From Elymus sibiricus (taxonomy: Eukaryota > Streptophyta > Magnoliopsida > Poales > Poaceae), in the NCBI GenBank assembly GCA_039707655.1, contig CM077667.1, positions 544,588,222-544,652,221 of the forward strand: 64,000 nucleotides of DNA, read 5' to 3'. Shown here piece by piece: positions 1 through 12,100 of this stretch. A program made the translations under genes and the position numbers. The notes below the pieces were generated by a model. That model had not been told where the DNA came from, did no database searches, and saw nothing but the letters and a program-made list of their open reading frames with translations. Within the stretch, counting starts at the first letter, position 1. Each line of letters starts with the position of its first letter.

Positions 1-1418
1 CATTGACTGGCTTTCACATTCTCCTTATCATTTGTCCTTGATTAATTTATGAACATCTTTCTGCTTCACACTACCGTATTTCTTTACTAGGCATGCTAGC
101 ATAGTGGCCCTCGCAAATGCCTTTGCGAGGGCATCATATTTAGAGTACTGAATGTGCTATGTACTTATTTCTGTACTGGTATACATTTATTTCATCTGTT
201 TACTCCACTACAAAATACACGGTGTTCCTAAAGTTGCACGCTTAATCTTCATTTTCTATATCGTTATGTTGGTAATAACTTAGAAACGTATAATAAAGCT
301 CATGATACGTATAATAACTTAGAAACGTATAATCTTCATTTTCTCACAACATAATTGTACCTATACAAATTAGAGACTCCCAAGAAATTACCACGTTAAT
401 TAGAATTTACGAGCCGTCGATCTGGTGGGACCAAATTATTACAGTATAGATCTCCCGAAATTTTCTCATGTCAATCAGAGAAACATAGAAAATATGACTG
501 GGACCAAGTTTTGTAACGGAGGCCATTAACTCATGTGGAGAGCGGGAGTCCCATGTCTATCACGAAAAATATAATAAAAGAGGGTACCGATATTCACCAC
601 ATGTGTGGCATCTTAGGCATGCGCTCACACGCCCTATGTGGCATAATCAGGAGACAGCCCACACGTGTGGCACGAAGCAAATCTGTCCACACGTCTTGGC
701 GCACGTACGTTAGTTACCCGTGGGATGACACTTTAGTTACCCCGGGGGATGGCAACTTTAGTTACCGGGATGACAAATCGAGCTGTAAAAGCATGGCAAC
801 TCTCTCTGTGTTGGTTAACTATAGTTATCCGCTGGTTGACACTTTAGTTACCCGGGGATAGTTGCCATGTGTGTTTACCGAGTTGCCACGTGTGGTCCAA
901 CCATAGTTGCCATGTATGGTTAATCATAGTTGCCATGTGTGTTTACCTGGTTGCCACGTACGCGCAACTGCAGTTGCCATCTAGCAACGAATCGTAGTTA
1001 TCATGTGTGTTTGCCTATTTGCCAGGTATGCGCAACTGCAGTTGCCATCTAGCAACGTACGAGCGTCGTGTGGGCGAAGAGCAGTTCGCCCACACGCGCG
1101 TGGACTAGGTGGTGACTGTGTGGGCAGAAAGTGGTTCGCCCACACGGCGCAGCTGGCAACCGTGCGCCGCGGGTCGTGTGGACGAACTCTCCAACGCCCA
1201 CACACACGATGATGCCTACGTGGCACTGAAATTCCAACAGATTCTTTTAGGATTCGTGCAAAACAGAATCAACGTGGATCGACACGTGTGGGCGAAGTGC
1301 AAACATGCCACACGTGTGGGCGTTATCATTTGGGATAAAAGAATATATGTGGGACCAGAAGTTATAACGGAGGAGATTAACTCATGTGGAACCGTGGAAC
1401 ACAAGAAGAGTCCCTTCG
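1..1418. repeat. Duplicated segment, copy 1 (left part cut by window start)
   Basis: This stretch is repeated in direct orientation at 12981-14499, with about 30 substitutions counted by eye (roughly 2%). Copy 2 has about 100 extra bases at 13641-13745, flanked by CACACG/GTGTGG words, so copy 1 probably lost them by a short-homology deletion. The left limit lies before the window. The right limit, 1418, is exactly where a CACTA element begins; copy 2 runs on past this point. The content is non-coding: 500-1430 is full of the words GTTGCCATG and CACACGTGTGG. Open frames here overlap on both strands and look like by-products of the palindromic words. Confidence 0.9.
96..132 (-). other. Helitron-like 3' terminus (minus strand), copy 1
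   Basis: CTAG at 96-99 is followed by seven bases and a perfect 11-bp inverted repeat (107-117 with 122-132, loop TGCC). On the minus strand this reads as a GC-rich hairpin, a short spacer and CTAG, which is the 3' end layout of Helitrons. The base after CTAG is C rather than the usual T. No 5' TC end was identified. Confidence 0.4.
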
Positions 1419-1455
1419 CACTAGTAGAAAACAGACCTTTTGTCCACATCATTAG

Positions 1456-1712
1456 TCCCGGTCTGGTTTTGAACCGGCACTAATGTGACCATTAGTCGCG
1501 GTTCGTGACGGGCATCATTAGTGCCGGTTCGTTCCGGACCTTTAGTCCTGGTTCGTGCCACGAACCGGGACTAAAGGGGTGGTGACAGGCTGGTGTCAGC
1601 CTGGGGCCCCACGATAACCTTTAGTCCCGGTTCGTGCCACGAACCGGGACTATAGGCTAACCTTTAGTCCCGGTTTGTGTCTCGAACCGGGACTAAAGGT
1701 CCCCTATATGAA
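1456..1712 (+). promoter_or_regulatory. CACTA 5' subterminal inverted repeats and TATA box of gene 1
   Basis: Several inverted repeats of the type CCTTTAGTCCCGGTTCG / CGAACCGGGACTAAAGG lie here (1539-1577, 1619-1656, 1660-1699, with more degenerate ones from 1456). In En/Spm-type elements such subterminal repeats are the binding sites of an element-encoded protein and also lie in the promoter. The last one runs straight into GACTAAAGGTCCCCTATATG, with a TATA-like box at 1704-1709. Confidence 0.7.
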
Positions 1713-2205
1713 CCCTTCGGCCAGCCCGAGCTCTCTGTTCTTCCCCTTTCCTCTCCTCTGGTTCTTGCTCTCTTCCCCGAGCTCATCCTCCATTTTTGCC
1801 AAAATTTGTCAAGATTTGGAGGCACCCCATCCATCCAAGTGTTCACAAAGGTTAGCAACTTTGTCCTTTCATCTCTCATTGATAGATTAGCTCTTGCAAT
1901 GCTCTATAAGTATAGTGATTTGTGGGTTTTAGTTTGGGAGTACTTATATGTGGTAGTTTATTTGATTTATATGCAATTTGAGCTCAAATTAACTTCTTAC
2001 TTTGCATGTGTAGGTGTGGTTTACTTAGTGCCTTCACGTCCCCGTCCTAACCACCGTCGATCGCCCGCACCGTCCCGTCGCCGGCCCCACCTTGGTGAGC
2101 CTCTTGTTCTTATCCTTTTTTTATAAAAAAAATCATGTTTGTAAAATTTAGTTAGTTACTTGTATAGTTTTCTTACCTATATGGTTGTTTGTTATACATA
2201 GTGGA

Positions 2206-2657
2206 ATGGTTTTCATATCCGTCCCTGTCGTCCCTCGTCCGGTTTATGATTCGGATGTGGTATATACTCTCTTTTATAACTATTTGTTGCATTTCGTGTT
2301 TATGACAATTATGCCCATCAAGTTGACATAGATATTTTTATCTAGGAGGTATGTGAACCGGAAATTCCAACCGACATAGATATTCTTGTCAAGAAGTTAA
2401 ATTTAGTTGAAAAAGAAAAGGAGTATTTGAAAGAAAAATTGAAAAGAGTTGAAGAAGAGAAGATGAAACTGGAGTTGTATGTTGCCGATGTCGTCGATGA
2501 TCACAAGATCAAGATGGATGCAATGAGCTTGAAGATTAGAAAATTTAAAAAATATGCCATTTATAGTGAGGCTTGGTATCACTATGATGTTGGATCAATT
2601 GTTACCTTAGTTGCGATCTTGATCGCATTTGTTGTTGCATTTAAATGCTTTAGCTAG
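2206..2657 (+). CDS. CACTA-encoded small coiled-coil, single-pass membrane protein
   Basis: A two-exon reading is proposed: ATG at 2206, exon 1 to 2259, intron 2260-2345 with GT...AG ends, exon 2 2346-2657, giving about 121 residues. Exon 2 opens with a charged stretch (about residues 19-65) rich in E and K with heptad-like leucines, compatible with a coiled coil. The last part has a strongly hydrophobic run of about 20 residues (VGSIVTLVAILIAFVVAF) ending four residues before the stop, so it may be a tail-anchored membrane protein. I have the impression that similar peptides recur upstream of TNP2 in other Triticeae CACTA elements, but could not check. It sits about 100 bases upstream of the transposase start. 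Function unknown. The exon 1 assignment is inference; exon 2 is more secure. Confidence 0.5.
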
Positions 2658-2749
2658 AGAGTTTGTATGTTGTTTTATGAGAACAAGTGTGTATGAACTT
2701 TATGTATGAACTTGTATTAATTTGGTCTTTTCGGTGTTGTGTAATGAAG

Positions 2750-5700
2750 ATGAGCCGGCAATGGATGTACGATGACCGATGCTCTCCCCAGTTCATTAAT
2801 GGCGTGAATACTTTTCTGGTTGCGGCTGGGGCAAACAAGCGGGCGGATGGTTTTATGTATTGTCCATGTGCTGGCTGTAAGAATGATCGAAATTACTCTA
2901 ACTCAAGAACCATTCACGTCCACCTGTTTGAGTCCGGTTTCATGTCCGGCTATAACTGTTGGACCAAGCACGGAGAAAGAGGGGTCCTAATGGAAGAGAA
3001 TGAAGAAGAAGAGGATGACGACAGCTATCCTGCCCATGGGTTCCATGAATACGATGGTACAACAATGGGGGAAGAAGCTGAGCCGGCAATGCGGGAAGGA
3101 GCTGAAGAAGAGGCATCAGATGAGCCCGCTGATGATCTTGGTCGGGCCATTGCCGATGCAAAGAGAAACTGCGCAAGTGAAAAGGAGAAGCTGAAGTTGC
3201 AGCGCATGTTAGAGGATCACGAGAAATTGTTGTACCCAAATTGCGAAGATGACAAGAAAACTGGGTACCACACTGGAATTGCTGCAATGGAAGGCAGAGA
3301 ATGGTGTACCTGACAAGGCATTTGAAAAGTTGCTGAAAATAATGAAGAATAAGCTACCAAAGGACAACGAATTGCCCGATAGTACGTACGAAGCAAAGAA
3401 GGCCGTCTGCCCTCTAGGATTAGAGGTGCAGAAGATACATGCATGCCCTAATGACTGCATCCTCTACCGCGGTGAGTACGAGGATTTGAATGCATGCCCG
3501 GTATGCTGTGCATTGCGCTATAAGATCGGCCACGATGACCCTGGTGATGTTGAGGGCGAGCGCCCCAGGAAGAAGATTCCTGCCAAGGTGATGTGGTATG
3601 CTCCTATAATACCACGGTTGAAACGTTTGTTCCAAAACAAAGAGCATGCCAAGTTGATGCGATGGCACAACGAAGACCGTAAGAAAGACGGGAAGTTGAG
3701 AGTACCCGCTGACGGATCGCAATGGAGAAAAATCGAGAGAAAGTGGAAGGACTTTGCAAAGGACGCAAGGAACGTATGGTTTGGTTTAAGTGCAGATGGC
3801 ATTAATCCTTTTGGGGAGCAGAATAGCAATCATAGCACATGGCCTGTGACTCTATGTATCTATAACCTTCCTCCTTGGTTGTGCATGAAGCGGAAGTTCA
3901 TTATGATGCCAGTGCTCATCCAAGGCCCCAAGCAACCCGGCAACAACATTGATGTGTACCTAAGGCCATTAGTTGAAGAACTTTTACAGCTGTGGAATGG
4001 AAAAGGTGTACGTGCGTGGGATGCGAAAGAACAGGAGGAATTTGACCTACATGCGTTGCTGTTTGTAACCATCAATGATTGGCCTGCTCTCAGTAACCTT
4101 TCAGGACAGACAAACAAGGGATACCACGCATGCACGCACTGTTTAGATGATACCGACAGTATATATTTGGATAAATGTAAGAAGAATGTGTACCTGGGGC
4201 ATCGTCGATTTCTTCAGAGCAGGCATCCCGTAAGAAAGAAAGGCAAGCATTTCAAAGGTGAGGCAGATCACTGGAAGAAGCCTCGCCACTGTACTGGTGA
4301 TGATATACTTGATGTGGTCAAGGATTTAAAAGTAATCTTTGGAAAGGGTCCTGGCGCACAATCTGTTCCGAATGATGCTGACAATCGCGCACCCATGTGG
4401 AAGAAGAAATCTATATTTTGGGACCTACCCTATTGGAAAGACCTCGAGGTCCGCTCTACAATCGACGTGATGCACGTGACGAAGAATCTTTGCGTGAACC
4501 TGCTAGGCTTCTTGGGCGTGTATGGGAAGACAAAAGATACACCAGAGGCACGGGAGGACCAGCAACGTATGCACGGAGAAGACGGCATGGATCCAAAGCA
4601 GTTTCAGGGTCATGCCAGCTATGCTCTTACCAAAGAAGAGAAGGAAATCTTCTTCGAATGCCTGCTCAGTATGAAGGCCCCGTCTGGCTTCTCGTCGAAT
4701 ATAAAGGGAATAATAAATATGGCAGAGAAAAAGTTCCAGAACCTAAAGTCTCATGACTGCCACGTGATTATGACGCAACTGCTTCCGGTTGCATTGAGGG
4801 GGCTTCTACCGGAAAACGTTCGATTAGGCATTGTGAAGCTATGTGCATTCCTGAATGCAATCTCTCAGAAGGTAATCGATCCAGAAATCCTACCAAGGTT
4901 AGAGAATGATTTGGTGCAATGTCTTGTCAGTTTCGAGTTGGTGTTCCCACCATCCTTCTTCAATATCATGACGCACGTCCTAGTTCACCTAGTCGAGGAT
5001 ATTGCCATTCTGGGTCCTGTATTTCTACACAATATGTTCCCCTTTGAGAGGTTCATGGGAGTCTTAAAGAAATATGTTCATAATCGTGCTAGGCCAGAAG
5101 GAAGCATCTCCAAGGGCCATGAAACAAAGGAGGTCATTGAGTTTTGTGTTAACTTTATTCCTGACATTAAGCCGATTGGTGTTCCTGGACCGCGGCATGA
5201 GGGCAGACTGGGTGGAAAAGGCACGCTAGGAAAGAATTCACTAATATGCCGGGACGGGCATTCTTTGGCGCAAGCACACTACACAGTTCTACAAAGTTCC
5301 ACCTTGGTGGCTCCGTATATCGAGCAACACAAGAATATTCTACACTCCAAACACCCGGAGCAGTCTGACGACTGGATTACACATGAACAAACGGTAACTT
5401 TCGCCGGTTGGTTGCAGACACGTCTCATGCATGACGACACTGTTGAAGATGACCTGTACTTGCTGTCCAAGTTACCATCTTCGACTATATTGACTTTCAA
5501 AGGGTACGAGATAAATGGGAATACATTTTACACGATCGCCCAAGATAAAAAGAGCACCAACCAAAACAGTGGTGTCCGCTTTGATGCAGCAAACATCAAT
5601 GGGCCAAAGGACACATGTTATGGTTACATAGAGGAGATATGGGAACTTGACTATGGACTTGGTTTGAAGGTCCCTTTGTTTCGGTGCAAATGGGTCAATC

Positions 5701-6108
5701 TGACAGGAGGCGGGGTAAAGGAAGACCCGCAGTACGGAATGACAACAGTGGATCTCAACAATCTTGGGTACGCAGACGAACCATTCGTCCTAGCCAAAGA
5801 TGTGGCACAGGTTTTCTATGTGAAGGACATGTCTACCAAGCCGAGAAAAAGAAAAGATAAGGAAGTGAATACATCATACGATGAGCCAAAAGCGCCACAA
5901 AGTTCTTTCAGGGAGAAGAAACATCGTGGGAGTGGAGGACAAGACAGACATGTCAGAAGATTATGAAAAGTTTCATGAAATTGCTCCCTTCAAAGTGAAT
6001 GTTGACCCGAGCATCAAGTTAAACGATGAAGATTGTCCATGGTTACGACGCAAAGGGACACACGCGAAGAAAAAGTTTTATACCCAAAGATCCCACTCTG
6101 GGATGTGA
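2750..6108 (+). pseudogene. TNP2-type CACTA transposase, frameshifted
   Basis: The start MSRQWMYDDR at 2750 opens an N-terminal transposase-associated domain with a Cys-rich motif (YCPCAGCKND). After an acidic linker the frame shifts in an A-rich tract at about 3255-3265; an apparent one-base insertion puts the rest in the frame 3249-5966. That part holds the TNP2/Transposase_21 core (LSADGINPFG near 3790, TIDVMHVTKN near 4460), then a DUF4218-like region (about 4780-5160, with FPFERFMGVLKKY) and a DUF4216-like region (about 5440-5830). A second shift near 5880 moves the C-terminal tail (VEDKTDMSEDYEKF) into another frame ending at 6108. The protein would cut and join the element ends in the nucleus. 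Two frameshifts make this copy non-functional unless the sequence has errors. Assignment is firm; domain limits are approximate. Confidence 0.93.
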
Positions 6109-6220
6109 CCGGCTTCACCGCCAATTGAGCATCATCCTTTCTATTTGTCTTTTGTTTCTTTCTAAGTGTCTTTGTAAAAATAGAGTTGGAAAAATGAAAT
6201 ATACCGTCGGAAAATGAAAG

Positions 6221-6620
6221 AATTTCTAGATAGATCAACAAAACACACGGTTTCCCCTGCATACAGCCCGACTGTGGCTCGTGAGTGCCCGCATATGAAA
6301 TGCACCGTCGGACCGTATGCAGGGAATCCGAATGATTTGTATTTGGTCGATGAACTAAAGGATTTCTAGATAGATCAACAAAACACACGGTTTCCCCTGC
6401 ATACAGCCCGACGGTGGCTCGTGAGTGCCCGCATATGAAATGCACCGTCGGACCGTATGCAGGGAATCCGAATGATTTGTATTCGGTCGATGAACTAAAG
6501 GATTTCTAGATAGATCAACAAAACACACGGTTTCCCCTGCATACAGCCCAACGGTGGAAATATGAAATGCACCGTTGGACCGTATGCAAGGAATCCGAAT
6601 GATTTGAATCCGAATGAGTA
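6221..6620 (+). repeat. 140-bp tandem repeat, about 2.8 units, downstream of transposase
   Basis: Units start at 6221, 6361 and 6501 with TTTCTAGATAGATCAACA. Each unit contains an 18-base arm starting GCATACAGCC and its near-complement ending ACCGTATGC, about 25 bases apart in units 1 and 2, so each can fold into a hairpin. In unit 3 the left arm has CAACGGTG where unit 2 has CGACGGTG, and the right arm changes to match (CACCGTTG for CACCGTCG). It lies in the likely 3' untranslated region of the transposase gene. Confidence 0.85.
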
Positions 6621-7793
6621 CACACACTAAGTGTCGAAAATGTCCGAGAGGTGGGCTATATATAGGGTCGTGTGCCTCTTTAGTCCCTGTTGCTAGCACG
6701 AACCGGGACTAGTCGTTATAGTGCTGATCCAACAGCTCACAAGCGCTTGAAAGAAACACACGATCCGTGTGCTTCTTCCTGATTGGTACGACCTTCACCG
6801 CCCAAGGTTATAACGATATGCAAAAATGGACAATCTCTTTCGAAGTATCAGGGTTTCAGATGAAAACTCGTCTGTTACAAAGGCATTTCATTTTTTTAAA
6901 CTTATTTCAACTCCAGACTTTTTGTGCATTCAGTATGCACCATTCGAAGCCACGCCATCAATTTTCAACCATTTCTGACTTCATTTGCTATTTTTCATGC
7001 ATTTACTGATTTTTTTGAGCTAAATGACCCTGAAATTGATAAGCACTACAAATGAACTCTGAAAAGGTTGAAAGTTGACATGGTATCATCATTTCACCCA
7101 CATAGCATGTGCTAAAAAGTTCAGAGGGTTACGGCAAAAACTGGATGCACTTCGTGTACAAAATGGACAATCTCTTTCGAAGTATGAGGGTTTCAGACGA
7201 AAACTCGTCTGTTCCAAGGCATTTCATTTTTTTTAAATAACCTAAGTATTACCAAATTGAATGTAATGATAAAACACAATAAAATTAAACAGAAGAAAAA
7301 ATAATCACTGAAAAATCTATTTTTAAAGTAAAGTTATTCACAAACTAGTGATTCACACAAATTTCAAATAATTCAAATTTAAACTATTCAAATTTGAAAA
7401 CTACTGGCACTAACAGAAAGTTTATATTTTTTTTACTTAAAGCAAAAGGATTCACAAAGAAACTCTAAATAAAGAAAAAAACAACTCAGGAATAAAAAAA
7501 ATTAAAGCAGAAAACAAAAAAAAATTGAAAAATAAATAAATTAAAAAAATCCCGCCTACTGGGCCACAACGGTCTGCATACGACTAGAAACCCAACCTGT
7601 AGTTGGGCCAGGATGTAGGCCCGCAAGGCCCAGTAGGCCCACAGGGAATCGTAGCAGAGGTAGGCCCAGAAGGCCTGCATTAGAGAGGAGCTCAATGCAG
7701 TGCCCGCGCCGGGGCTTATAAACTGGTCGAGGCGCCCCTCGACTAGCTAGGTGGGACTAAACTTCCACCGCAGTGCGCCGTGCCAGGAACAGG
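6621..7793. other. CACTA internal spacer between the two large genes
   Basis: There is no convincing gene. A subterminal-type motif (TTTAGTCCCTGTT ... GAACCGGGACTAG) sits at 6681-6712 beside a TATATATA at 6656-6663. From about 6770 to 7550 the sequence is AT-rich and partly repeated: a phrase starting AAATGGACAATCTCTTTCGA occurs at 6824 and 7159. From 7550 to 7790 it is GC-richer, with TTATAAA at 7716. Confidence 0.6.
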
Positions 7794-7966
7794 TCTTTAG
7801 TCGAGGTTGGTGGCACCAACCGCGACTAAAGGGTTTCGCTTCCCGCCGCTTCGGCTGGTGAAATTCACGTTTAGTCACGGTTGGTGGCTCCAACCGCGAC
7901 TAAAGGGGGGTCTTTAGTCGCGGTTGGAGACACCAACCGCGACTAAAGGTCCTCCTATATAAGCAG
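7794..7966 (+). promoter_or_regulatory. Internal subterminal-type repeats and TATA box of CACTA gene 2
   Basis: Three inverted repeats of the form TTTAGTCGCGGTTGG / CCAACCGCGACTAAAGG lie at about 7795-7834, 7869-7909 and 7911-7949. They are the same design as the 5' subterminal repeats but with a matched base change in both arms. The last one is followed by GACTAAAGGTCCTCCTATAT, almost identical to the gene 1 promoter block at 1691-1710. Confidence 0.65.
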
Positions 7967-8235
7967 CAGTTGAATTTTTTTCATTTTTCCTCTGCTTCTT
8001 CGTCTCTTCGACCACTGAACAGAGGAGATCGCCGCCGCGCGCCCCCGACGCACCGCCTGCCCCGACGCCGTCGCCGCCCCCAACCTGCCGCCCACGCCGT
8101 CGCCGCCCCCGACGTGCCGCCCCCCGTCGCCGCCCCCGTCGCGCGCCGCCCCCTCCTCGAGCTTGCGCGCCGTCGCCGTCGCAGTCACAGTCGTCGTCGC
8201 CGTCGCCGTTGCCCCGCTGTGAGCCCCTGCCGCCA

Positions 8236-8510
8236 TGGAATTTTTTTTATAAATGTTAATTAGATGTATATAATGTTAATTAGATGTATAGAAATGTTAG
8301 ATATTCGGGTATACTAATAATGTTAATTAGATGTATAGAAATGTTAATTAGAATTTTTTTTAGATGTTAATTAGATGTATAGAAATGTTAAATGTTAATT
8401 AGATGTATAGATTTTTTTTATAAATGTTAATTAGATTTATATAATGTTAATTAGATGTTAATTAGATGTATAGAAATGTTAAGTAGAATTTTTTTTCATA
8501 AGAATTTTTT
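8236..8510. repeat. Short AT-rich tandem repeat (GTTAATTAGATGTATAGAAAT type)
   Basis: The words TGTTAATTAGATGTATA and AGAAATGTTA are repeated about nine times with small variations and T-runs. The region probably belongs to an untranslated leader or intron of CACTA gene 2. Confidence 0.75.
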
Positions 8511-8523
8511 CTCGGAGTCAACG

Positions 8524-8958
8524 ATGCCTGGCCCCCATCCTCGTCGTCGACTAGTTCGCGACGACGTCCTGCTTCAGAGGGGCAACGTTCGGGACTGGGC
8601 TCCGCCGGGCTGGCACTGGGAGGTGCTACCTTCAGGGGCGCGCAGCTTGGTGAGGAACCCGGCCCCGGGTCCCGTCGTCGACCCGGAGCTTCTTTGGTGG
8701 CGTTCGCGTGGGCCACTTTCGGTGCGGAGGCAGCCGTCCCCGCCGGAGGTGGTACGTCGCTGTGTCAGGGAGGAGGACGAGCACGTCCGTCGCTACATGG
8801 ATGCGTTGGACGTCAGGTTCTCCAATACCTGGCAGGTTCTTCAGGGATCTCACCCGAGCTATGATCCTGTGATGGTTCCTTCTCTTTGGGTGTCCACCGC
8901 CCGCGCCTCAGGAACCGCGAGTGAACTAGATTCTTCGATAATATTCGATCTGTATTAG
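8524..8958 (+). CDS. Open frame upstream of CACTA gene 2, unknown function
   Basis: An uninterrupted 144-residue frame begins with MPGPHPRRRL at 8524 and ends at TAG 8956-8958. It is rich in R, P and W, with a WWRSRGP motif at about residue 59 and the phrase YMDALDVRFSNTW near residue 97. It sits between the gene 2 promoter block and the main gene 2 start at 9167. GC content and codon-like structure are higher than in the flanks, which suggests real coding past. It could be a separate small CACTA protein or the first exon of gene 2. I do not recognise a named domain. Confidence 0.45.
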   Translation: MPGPHPRRRLVRDDVLLQRGNVRDWAPPGWHWEVLPSGARSLVRNPAPGPVVDPELLWWRSRGPLSVRRQPSPPEVVRRCVREEDEHVRRYMDALDVRFSNTWQVLQGSHPSYDPVMVPSLWVSTARASGTASELDSSIIFDLY

Positions 8959-9166
8959 CTAGTGATAATACTCGAGATGTATTCGAGATTATATTCGATA
9001 ATATTCGAGACGATTTATTCGAGATTATATTCGATGATGCATATTATATGAATTATTCGAGATGCATATTATGTATTATGATTCAGTTTTTCCTTATTGA
9101 TTGCATGCATTCTAATTTAAATACTAAATTGTTTTATCTTTCTTCTGGATTAGTTAAATAAAAGCT

Positions 9167-12100
9167 ATGGACAATACCGGCAGAGAAGGAGAAGAGGCTC
9201 TGTTCGACCTCATACGCTCCACGAGCCCAGAGCATGAACCTGAAGATGATGACGGCTCGCAATATCTCAACAATTCCGGTGAGGGTTGTATGATATTTGA
9301 TGAAGACGAACGAATAGATGAAGGCGACGACAACGATGTTGACGAAGAAAATGTTCTTCAAATAACAAAGACCGGCGAGGTATATTTATTATATAAGCCA
9401 TCCGGTGATCATTACATGTCTTAATTGATTTGTATGTATTAACGAATCGATCTTTCTTCTTTTAGGCCTCCGGATCGAGCAAATCTTCTACAAGCGACAG
9501 GGTAGTTCGAGGCCCGTCCAAAAAGTTCGATAAAGGCGTAAAGTTCAACATCGATTCCATCAAAACATCAACTGGCGAACCGCTTGAACCTAGGAAAAAT
9601 GCGACCAAGTTCAAGAATCAATGCGGAGTTATTGTCAGGGACCAAATCCCGATCTCCGTTCAAGAATGGAAAAAGCCAGCAAAGGGAGATCGAGCAGGCC
9701 GAGTTACTTTTGTCGACGAAAGAGCAAAATATGTGCTTTGGACTACGCTCGTGGAACATTTCACCCTACCAGATAATTTGACAGATGCAGATCTGCAGAA
9801 AGTCAGAAACTATGCTCTTAAAAAGATGGCGATCGCATTCAACACCTTCAAGAAAAATACATGGGCTAAGTACGTCAAATCCGGAAAGAAGACTCCAGAA
9901 TTCACGGGAGCATTGGTGAAGGCAAAAGATCACTGGGACGCTTTTGTGGAGTTCAAGGAATCGGAAGAAGCTAAGGAACGGTCGAGAAAAAACAAGATTA
10001 ATGCTGCGAAAAAGAAGTGGCACCATCATATGGGGCCAGGTGGTGGCCCTGCCTAAGTGGGATAAATCTGAGCAAGAGATGATTAGTGCAAGGGTCAGTC
10101 CAGTTACATTGACATGGCCCCCCAGGTGCAGGACATGGTTTTATGCGCATGGGGGAAGTTGGACCCAGGGACAGGGTTGGTTATGGTGAAGGCAAGTCTT
10201 AAAGAAGCGACAGACGAAATACTTATTGCAATAGAAGAAGCTCGAACGGGGGTGTTCACGCCCAATAGAGAGAACGACGAGCTTACGCGCGCCCTGAAGA
10301 ATCGTGAACACCCGGGAAGAACAAGAGGCAAAGGCGTTGTTCCGTGGTTTGAGGAGTTTGCGGATTGGAACGACGACTATAGAAGCCGTGCGAGAAAGAA
10401 GATGCAGGAGGAGAAGAAGAAGAAGGAGGAAGCACTCCGCCTTGAAGGCCTAGAATCAAAGCACCTGGAGTTGGAACGATTTGTCAGGCAGCAGCATGAG
10501 CAGATCGACTCACTCAGCCAGGAAAGGGCGTCTCAGCGGCAGCATGAGCAGATCGATACAGCATTGGATAGCACCGTCCCATCTATACCGAGAAGCAGCG
10601 TGGGTTCCGCCCCGGCCGATATCGATAATGCATTGCTAGCTAGCTACCCTGTGGATGATATCAAAGACAGGACTAACTGTGAGCTACACATGAAAGTGAA
10701 GAACTTATCCATGAAGGTGGCAGACGGCTATGCTTTAGCAAATCCCCCTGAAGCAACCTTCCATTGCAATCCCATTCCAGCAGGCTATGCTCGTGTCGGG
10801 GTTGATGAAGTGATGTCAGGATATAACGAGCTACAACTTGACATTCTTGGAGGTGACGAGGAGAGAACACTGGGAGAGGCCATACATCGTATCATTCTAT
10901 GGAAAAAGGATTGCATCATCTTCCCAAGGCCACCGACTCCTCCTCCTCCAAGTCCGCCGCCGCGTCAGTCGACTCCTCCCCCTCCAAGTTCGGCACCGCG
11001 TCAGCCGACTCCTCCTCCATGTCCGGCACGGCGTCAGCCAACTCCTCCTCCTACAAGTCCGGCACGGCGTCAGCCAACTCCTCCTCCTCCAAGTCCGCCG
11101 GCACGGCATCAGCCGACTCCTCCTCCAAGTCCGGCACGACGTCAGCCTAAGCAACAACGGAAGAGAGAGGCCGCAGCTACGACGGCTGGCGGTACAACAG
11201 GCAAGAAATTCAAATATGGTCCAGATCTCAAGCCTCTTCCGAAGTTGTCTTACCACCTAACTCAGGAGGAACTCGACGACGCATGTGATGCCCAATTGAA
11301 GGCCCATTTTGCACCGAAACCGCCCGCGCCGCCAAAGGAGAAAGTACCTGAGCATGTCTCACAACACTTTATTGATATGGCTCGACCGGCTGACAATCAG
11401 AAGGACTCCGACTATGTGCGGTCTATCAAGAAGTCATATTTAGCAGGGCAAAAGGAGTCGAGCTCGAGCTCGAGCCAAGCAGTTGGCAAAAAAAGCGGGA
11501 AAACTGTTCCCCAGCTGGGAGAACAGGCAGTGCAATCGATCCCCCCGCTCATTGTACAAACAACTGTGAGTACCGCCGATCGGCTGGTAATAACCGACGA
11601 TCTTAGAAGGCAGGCTAAAGAGGCCGGTGTCACTGTTGAACAACTCCTAGGCCTTGAGGAAATCCGCGGGATTACAGAGGAGGAAGTAAAATGGCAATAT
11701 GTCCGCGGCAAACCTCTGGTCAAGCCTGACGAAGTCAAGCTTCTACCAACGAGAATGTACGATTTGCATACGTGGTACATGCAACAAACAACAAATACCA
11801 ATGAAGAGTCCCTCATGGTGAAAGTGAAGAAAAGGCATTACTTCCATAAAAAAGATGTGTGGATTCATTATTCAGAGTTGTTACAGTTATTCAATCAAGA
11901 CGCACTCGACAAATCTATCGTCAGTTGCTATTGTCTGTAAGTGATTTCTTTCTGTAATTTAAGTCTCTAGCTAGCTAGCTGTGCTCTCGTTCATTACCTG
12001 TAATTATTCTCACTATATTCTTTTCTGTGGTATTTTTCAGAATGAAGATCTATGAAATGAAAAAAGCTGGATGCTATGGCATTGGGTTCATTGACCCAAA

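Noticed and set aside
981..1237. Short open frames on both strands of the CACACGTGTGG region
   Set aside because: They mirror each other because of palindromic words and are repeated unchanged in copy 2.
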